Of a stretch of DNA of 64,000 nucleotides, positions 25,537 through 64,000 are shown in pieces. The stretch comes from Dermacentor variabilis (taxonomy: Eukaryota > Arthropoda > Arachnida > Ixodida > Ixodidae): positions 65,909,639 to 65,973,638 of the forward strand of contig NC_134577.1 in the NCBI RefSeq assembly GCF_050947875.1. The letters are read 5' to 3'. The notes under the pieces are model-generated. The model had not been told where the DNA came from. It worked only from the letters and a program-made list of their open reading frames with translations, and made no database searches. The stretch's first letter is position 1. Each line of letters opens with the position of its first letter. The position numbers were made by a program, and so were the translations under genes.

Positions 25537-25588
25537 TGATGATGATGATGATGATGATGATGATTGTGATGATGATGATGATGATGAT
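25537..25588 (+). repeat. (GAT)n microsatellite
   Basis: About 17 GAT units with one GTGAT interruption. Confidence 0.95.
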
Positions 25589-27012
25589 CTGCATTTATGA
25601 CGTGTAAATAATAAGAAGCATGGGCGAATGATCGGATAGCAAGCGTAGAAATAAAATAAAGGAAACATCGAAAAAAATAACAATAGTACTCGAGTGAGCA
25701 GTCAGACTCTCTGAAAAGAAGTTAGGAAAGAATTATTAATGAAGGCGCGAAAAAGGCCCCATCATTAAAGAAGTTCGAAAATAAATTTTATTTATATAAG
25801 CGGAAATTTTCATTCTGAATTTTTTTTCCCCATTATTTCTGTTTTTTCAAGAATCATATCGCTGAAATTGATTTATTCTGCCGATTCCTTAATTTTGCGT
25901 CCTACACATGTTCGAAGATAAGGTTGCTGACTTTTGTCGGATTTGGCGTATCTGAGATCTGGGTGTGTGGTAAACACTTCCAGAAAAAGAAAACAGTTCG
26001 CTAGGTGACTTGTAGTCTTATGAACGTGAAAAGGGTTTCAAATTATACCTCCGCATGCCGACAACACGTAACAATAGTGAGCAACTAAATATGTAATCAA
26101 CATGAGTGTGATTAGCCGTAGACAGAATGTCATGTGATTGCCGCTGTCGCTCTCACTCTGCCGGGCCGCCGCCAAGTGCTGTCGAATTTAATTGCCTTGC
26201 CCTCTGCAAGATGGCGCGAAGTCCTGGAGTCCTGTGAGTCCCAGACGGAGGAGGGCTGGGTCAGAGAAGCAGAAAGAGCGGATAGCCGCCGGCCACGTGA
26301 TTGCGTCGCCCGAGCCTTCGCCGTGCGTTTTGAAGAAGATGCAAATATCCGGGAATAATAGGCCCTATTCCTCATGGTTACGAGTAACAGCAGCAAGAAA
26401 ACCAAGGCGAGGGGCGCATTCCAGAGTGTCAAAAGCTGAAAAAAACGAGAGGCGACTAAGCGTTGACGCTGAACAAGACAAGTTCGACGTAATTATTTGT
26501 GAAATGTGATACAAATACGATAACAAATCGGTGCACAATGAATATGAAAAATAAGCTGAAAGAAACAAATAGAGATATGTAACCAGTGCTCAATTGTCCA
26601 ATAATTTGAACCACCATGCAAGTCGATCTTGTCTTCTTTAGCGTCGAACTTCGCTTATCATTTCTTTGTTGTGCAACGTTTCCTTGGACTGTGCCATCTT
26701 TGGCCAATCGTCCTTTGTAGGTACGTGTCATAGCTAGATATTATCACCATCGTCATCTTCATCTACACGTGACGTTGTTATTCATGGAGGAAGGAAAAGC
26801 GTTTGTCTCTTTCTTCCATGTTGTTGTGATTGCGGCTTTGGTTTGGTTTGGTTTGGTTTGGAGCCTGTAGTTATAGCACAACCCACTACGGGGGATTGGC
26901 CATGAATCGATTGCGGCAGCAGTAGCAGTAGCGTCAAACACTTTGTCTTCCTCACAATCATCATCAGGAACAGTAGCAGCAGCAGCGGCAGCATTCTGTC
27001 GGCCATTCTGCC
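25589..27012. other. upstream region of the ABCA gene
   Basis: This stretch must include the 5' UTR and probably the proximal promoter. It has a (GGTTT)n run at 26,837-26,861 and CAG/CAGCAG-rich sequence just before the start codon. No convincing TATA box lies near the start. A 5' non-coding exon upstream cannot be excluded. Confidence 0.4.
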
Positions 27013-60069
<33,057 letters not shown>

Positions 60070-60169
60070 GTGAGGGAAAAAAAGCGAGACCGCGGCGTAT
60101 ACGCACACCGTCGGGACTGAGCTTTCCGCGGACTGCCTGGAACCTTTAGAGGACGGAGCTGTTTTATAT

Positions 60170-60265
60170 TTAGAACTGAGGTGAAACAGCGCGAAAAACA
60201 CGAGGACACAGGGAAACAAATACCGCAGACACTGTGGTATTTGCGTTGTTTCACCTCAGTTCTAA
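60170..60265. mobile_element. small fold-back element (96 bp)
   Basis: Arms TTTAGAACTGAGGTGAAAC and complement GTTTCACCTCAGTTCTAA, with an inner weaker pair AAATACCGCAG / TGTGGTATTTG. Located 100 bases downstream of ABCA exon 13. Confidence 0.8.
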
Positions 60266-60374
60266 GTATGAACCAACTATCCCTCATCGAGATCTTGCTA
60301 GTGTTTTATATAGGAGGCTTCCGCAACAGTTTTTCGATGTGGCGTGTGGCGGCGCGGTCGATTGGTATCGAGCA

Positions 60375-60565
60375 TGTTACAGTGTCTACGGAGATTGCGC
60401 TTACTAAGCACGAGGTCGCGGGACCGAGTCCCGACCGCGGCGGCCGCATTTCCAATGGGGGAGAAGACCAAAAGGCTGTCGTGCATTTAGATTTAAGTGC
60501 ACCTTAACAAAAGAAAGTGTCAAAACTATTCCGCAGTCCCACACAACAACGTGTCTTGTAATGAG
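60375..60565 (+). repeat. diverged Ruka-like SINE
   Basis: Retains CACGAGGTCGCGGGACCGAGTC, CGGCGGCCGCATTTC, TTTAGATTTAAGTGCACCTTAA and a damaged CTCATAATC end. Confidence 0.78.
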
Positions 60566-62239
60566 ATGGTGTTTTCGTCACGTAGAGCTTCAGATTTTTT
60601 TTTATTGGCGATGAACAGTCAGCTACGCAACCGGCGTCATTTGCCATTAATATTTGCCATTAAGCGTAATTATCAAAGCCCATAACAGAAAATTTTCTTT
60701 GCGCACAGGTAACTCTAATGAATAACTACTCCCTTGCGCGTTCTATATTTTTTTTTCTTGTGAAGTGTACGAATTCGGGCTCGTTCTGTGATGTTACGAA
60801 TGGTGTAACATGTTTTATTAAAAATATGAATTCCACTCTCGCACAATTTTCAAAGCTGCGGGAAGATGGCGCAGGGTGATATTGCAAAAAGAAAAAAAAA
60901 TGCAGAGAGGAAACTGTGTGTTGCCTGCACATTTTCCTTGTGGCGGCGCAAGAAACCATATTTTTTTGTTCAGGATACCCCCAAAGGCCCTCATTACGAG
61001 GGTATGCGAGAGATGCGTTTACTTCGGACAAGTTTATAAGACGAATTGCTAATGTAAGCCAAATCATCAGGAGCAATTCACTGAAACAGTCACAGTGATA
61101 AAATGTATTGCTTGCAAGTCTCTGCTGTTCGAAATCCGCTGCTTCTTGTGTGCTGCATCTAAAGTTAAATCACCGTAAACAAGATGTCAGTGTATATACA
61201 AAAGGTTTTGTGCTCAGGGCAATTATTTAGAAATGCATGGTATACCCCCCCTCCCCCTTTTCCTCCATCCTTACTTTTACTTTTCCCTTCTCATGTCCGC
61301 GTGACTTTTTGCAAACATTAAGGTTGAAAGGTTGGCACGTACGGAAATAGGTGGAAAGCTACACACTCTCAACATTCTTTTTTTTTTGCGTTACATGAAA
61401 GTTCACACCCTTTAAACCACCGCAAGAACTATTGGGGAGCGTCAGAACTACCCAAATAATTATTTACTACAGAACTTTAGCATAATAGCAGCATCCCTGC
61501 ACGAGCACAAGGCAACGTTGTGTTCTCGTCGTGCATACAATTTGTGGGCCACGCGCGCTCTGCGATATGGCTCATTGAGTTTGCTGTGGAGTTCTGACAT
61601 GCGCATAGCGCGCTCGCATCATAACACGGTCCGAGCTTGTTTCCCGCGCCTACAACATGAACGCGCCGTTGGCCATACTACGGCCGCGGCCGCGGACAGA
61701 GAAGCCTTGACTACAAAAGCAACAACGTCTTTGTTGAGTCTTGCGTCACTGCGGATTCTGTCGGGCAGAGCTACGGGTAAATGATGGAAATAATTAAGGG
61801 AGCGCTGGATGCTGCGATAAACATGGTGCAGCTGCACCACGTGGACATTTAGGACAACAAAAGTGTGGCCTCTCAAACGCTGGAATGCTCGACCATGTCA
61901 TCGGTTTCGCTTGTCGCGTGCCGCCATTGCCTCGAATCTCATACTTGGCTCAAGAATCGTGGCTGCTCTCGACGGCCCCGGGATTTTCGGCGAGCGACGC
62001 AGATCACTGAGACGGATGCTATAGATCATGAGTGCGAAGACCGGACCACTAGATGTGTGTGTGCTGCACACATATTTTTAAAGGCACTCGGATGACAGTG
62101 AATCAAATGTGATGAACTCAACTGTTTGTATTAGTGTGAAATGCGGGCGAATTCCGTACGGCAAGGCCACGTATCTAGCGCTCGAGTTATTGAACGTTGC
62201 ACATCTGCCATGTACGTTAAGAGGAAGCTTTAGCCTGAG
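60566..62239. other. region after exon 13 without recognised content
   Basis: Probably ABCA intron 13. I searched the plus strand for a phase-1 exon continuing NBD1 into the regulatory region and TMD2 and found none. Poly-T and C/T tracts occur near 61,248-61,300 and 61,378. Confidence 0.5.
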
Positions 62240-64000
62240 TCATCATCATCAGCCTAGTTACGCCCACTGCAGGGCAAAGGCCTCTCCCATACTTCTCCAA
62301 CTACCCCGGTCATGTACTAATTGTGGCCATGTTGTCCCTGCAAACGTCTTAATGTCATCCGCCCACCTAACTTTCTGCCGCCCCCTGCTACGCATCCCTT
62401 CCCTTGGAATCCAGTCCGTAACCCTTAGTGACCATCGGTTATCTTCCCTCCTCATTACATGTCCGGCCCATGCCCATTCCTTTTTCTTGATTTCAACTAA
62501 GATGTCGTTTACCCGCGTTTGTTGCCTCACCCAATCTGCTCTTTTCTTATCCCTTAATGTCACACCCATCATTCTTCTTTCCATAGCTCGTTGCGTCGTC
62601 CTCAATTTCAGCAGAACCCTTTTCGTAAGTCTCCAGGTTTCTGCCCCATATGTGAGTACTGGTAACACACAGCTGTTATACACTTTCCTTTTGAGGGATA
62701 GTGGCATCCTGCTGTTCATGATTTGAGAATGCCTGCCAAACGCACCCCAGCCCATTCTTATTCTTCTGGTTATTTCAGTCTCATGATCCGGATCCGTGGT
62801 CACTACCTGCCCTAAGTAGATGTAGTCCCTTACCCCTTCCAGTGCTTCGCTACCTATCGTAAACTGCTGTTCTCTTCCGAGCCTGTTAAACATTACTTTA
62901 GTTTTCTGCAGATTAATTTTCAGACCCACCCTTCTGCTTTGCCTCTCCAGGTCAGTGAGCATGCATTGCAATTGGTCTCCTGAGTTACTAAGCAAGGCAA
63001 TATCATCAGCGAATCGCAAGTTGCTAAGGTATTCTCCATCAACTTTTATCCCCAATTCTTCCCACTCCAGGCCTCTGAATACCTCCTGTAAACATGCTGT
63101 GAATAGCATTGGAGATATCGTATCTCCCTGTCTGACGCCTTTCTTTATAGGGATTTTGTTGCTTTCTTTGTGGAGGACTACGGTGGCTGTGGAGCCGCTA
63201 TAGATATCTTCCAGTATCTTTACATATGGCTCATCTACACCCTGATTCCGTAATGCCTCCATGACTGCTGAGGTTTCGACTGAATCAAACGCTTTCTCGT
63301 AATCAATGAAAGCTATATATAACGGTTGGTTATATTCTGCACATTTCTCTATCACTTGATTGATAGTGTGAATATGGTCTATTGTTGAGTAGCCTTTACG
63401 GAATCCTGCCTGGTCCTTTGGTTGACAGAAGTCTAAGGTGTTCCTGATTCTATTTGCGATTACCTTAGTAAATACTTTGTAGGCAACGGACAGTAAGCTG
63501 ATCGGTCTATAGTTTTTCAAGTCTTTGGCGTCGCCTTTCTTATGGATTAGGATTATGTTAGCGTTCTTCCAAGATTCCGGTACGCTCGAGGTTATGAGGC
63601 ATTGCGTATACAGGGTGGCCAGTTTCTCTAGAACAATCTGACCACCATCCTTCAACAAATCTGCTGTTACCTGATCCTCCCCAGCTGCCTTCCCCCTTTG
63701 CATAGCTCCTAAGGCTTTCTTTACTTCTTCTGGCGTTACCTGTGGGGTTTCGAATTCCTCTAGGCTATTCTCTCTTCCACTATCGTCGTGGGTGCCACTG
63801 GTACTATATAAATCTCTATAGAACTCCTCAGCCACTTGAACTATCTCATCCATATTAGTAACGATATTGCCGGCTTTGTCTCTTAACGCACACATCTGAT
63901 TCTTGCCTATTCCTAGTTTCTTCTTCACTGTTTTTAGGCTTCCTCCGTTCCTGAGAGCCTGTTCAATTCTATCCATATTATAGTTCCTGATGTCCGCTGT
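62240..64000 (-). mobile_element. RTE-type non-LTR retrotransposon, 3' part
   Basis: The element ends a few bases after the ORF stop in a short CAT repeat (GATGATGATG on its own strand, 62,240-62,250). Short 3' UTRs with such tails are typical of the RTE clade. The 5' part with the endonuclease lies beyond the right edge. The terminal repeat prevents reading a target duplication on this side. Confidence 0.85.
62258..64000 (-). CDS. RTE-clade reverse transcriptase (partial, open at window edge)
   Basis: The protein would reverse-transcribe element RNA at nicked target DNA. The frame is open from base 64000 to a TAA at 62260-62258 (580 codons visible). RT landmarks in order: KNYRPISLLSVAYKVFTKVIANR, QAGFRKGYSTIDHI, FIDYEKAFDSV, GVRQGDTISPMLF, and the catalytic LRFADDIALLS. 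These are followed by the thumb region (LKINLQKTKVM) and the C-terminal block WAWAGHVMRREDNRW...GRQKVRWADDI...EAFALQW, which matches RTE elements such as BovB. No internal stop, so the copy is young. The apurinic endonuclease domain is outside the window. Confidence 0.93.
   Translation of the reverse strand, partial: TADIRNYNMDRIEQALRNGGSLKTVKKKLGIGKNQMCALRDKAGNIVTNMDEIVQVAEEFYRDLYSTSGTHDDSGRENSLEEFETPQVTPEEVKKALGAMQRGKAAGEDQVTADLLKDGGQIVLEKLATLYTQCLITSSVPESWKNANIILIHKKGDAKDLKNYRPISLLSVAYKVFTKVIANRIRNTLDFCQPKDQAGFRKGYSTIDHIHTINQVIEKCAEYNQPLYIAFIDYEKAFDSVETSAVMEALRNQGVDEPYVKILEDIYSGSTATVVLHKESNKIPIKKGVRQGDTISPMLFTACLQEVFRGLEWEELGIKVDGEYLSNLRFADDIALLSNSGDQLQCMLTDLERQSRRVGLKINLQKTKVMFNRLGREQQFTIGSEALEGVRDYIYLGQVVTTDPDHETEITRRIRMGWGAFGRHSQIMNSRMPLSLKRKVYNSCVLPVLTYGAETWRLTKRVLLKLRTTQRAMERRMMGVTLRDKKRADWVRQQTRVNDILVEIKKKEWAWAGHVMRREDNRWSLRVTDWIPREGMRSRGRQKVRWADDIKTFAGTTWPQLVHDRGSWRSMGEAFALQWA

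Overview
The window is nuclear DNA of an arthropod, most probably a hard (ixodid) tick. Several copies of a tRNA-derived SINE resembling Ruka, a family described from ixodid ticks, support this. So do a 13-exon ABC transporter gene with introns of about 0.8-4.5 kb, a dense mix of MITE-like inverted repeats, long (TA)n and (CA)n runs, a piggyBac element and an RTE-type LINE. The species cannot be fixed from sequence alone.

Layout. Bases 1-7,616 are gene-poor and hold retroelement remnants and a local duplication. Bases 7,617-20,361 are one large satellite array with a 234-bp monomer (about 48 copies). Part of it is organised as a 936-bp tetramer. It is interrupted twice by the same 694-bp MITE, which has inverted termini and a perfect 8-bp target duplication. 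The MITE and 13 monomers together form a 3,741-bp tandem duplication. The right edge decays, is split by a dispersed element carrying a 23-bp minisatellite, and ends near 21,250. At 22,363-22,545 on the minus strand lies a broken exon of an ABCA paralog.

The main gene runs on the plus strand from 27,013 to at least 60,069. It is an ABCA-subfamily transporter. Thirteen exons, all with usable splice sites and consistent phases, give 776 codons. They cover the first membrane segment, a short acidic extracellular domain, the other membrane segments of TMD1 and a complete NBD1. Walker A, Q-loop, Walker B, D-loop and H-loop are intact, but the LSGGQ-type signature is replaced by LHRRQ. The second half of the transporter, if present, lies beyond the right edge.

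The introns carry Ruka-like SINEs, nine fold-back or TIR elements, long microsatellites and, in intron 12, a complete antisense piggyBac element. Its transposase can be read as a three-exon, 600-residue gene with all catalytic aspartates. The window closes with the 3' part of an RTE-type LINE on the minus strand (62,240-64,000).

There is no operon-like cooperation between genes. One host gene is embedded in transposable elements, next to a large satellite block whose organisation records transposition followed by amplification.
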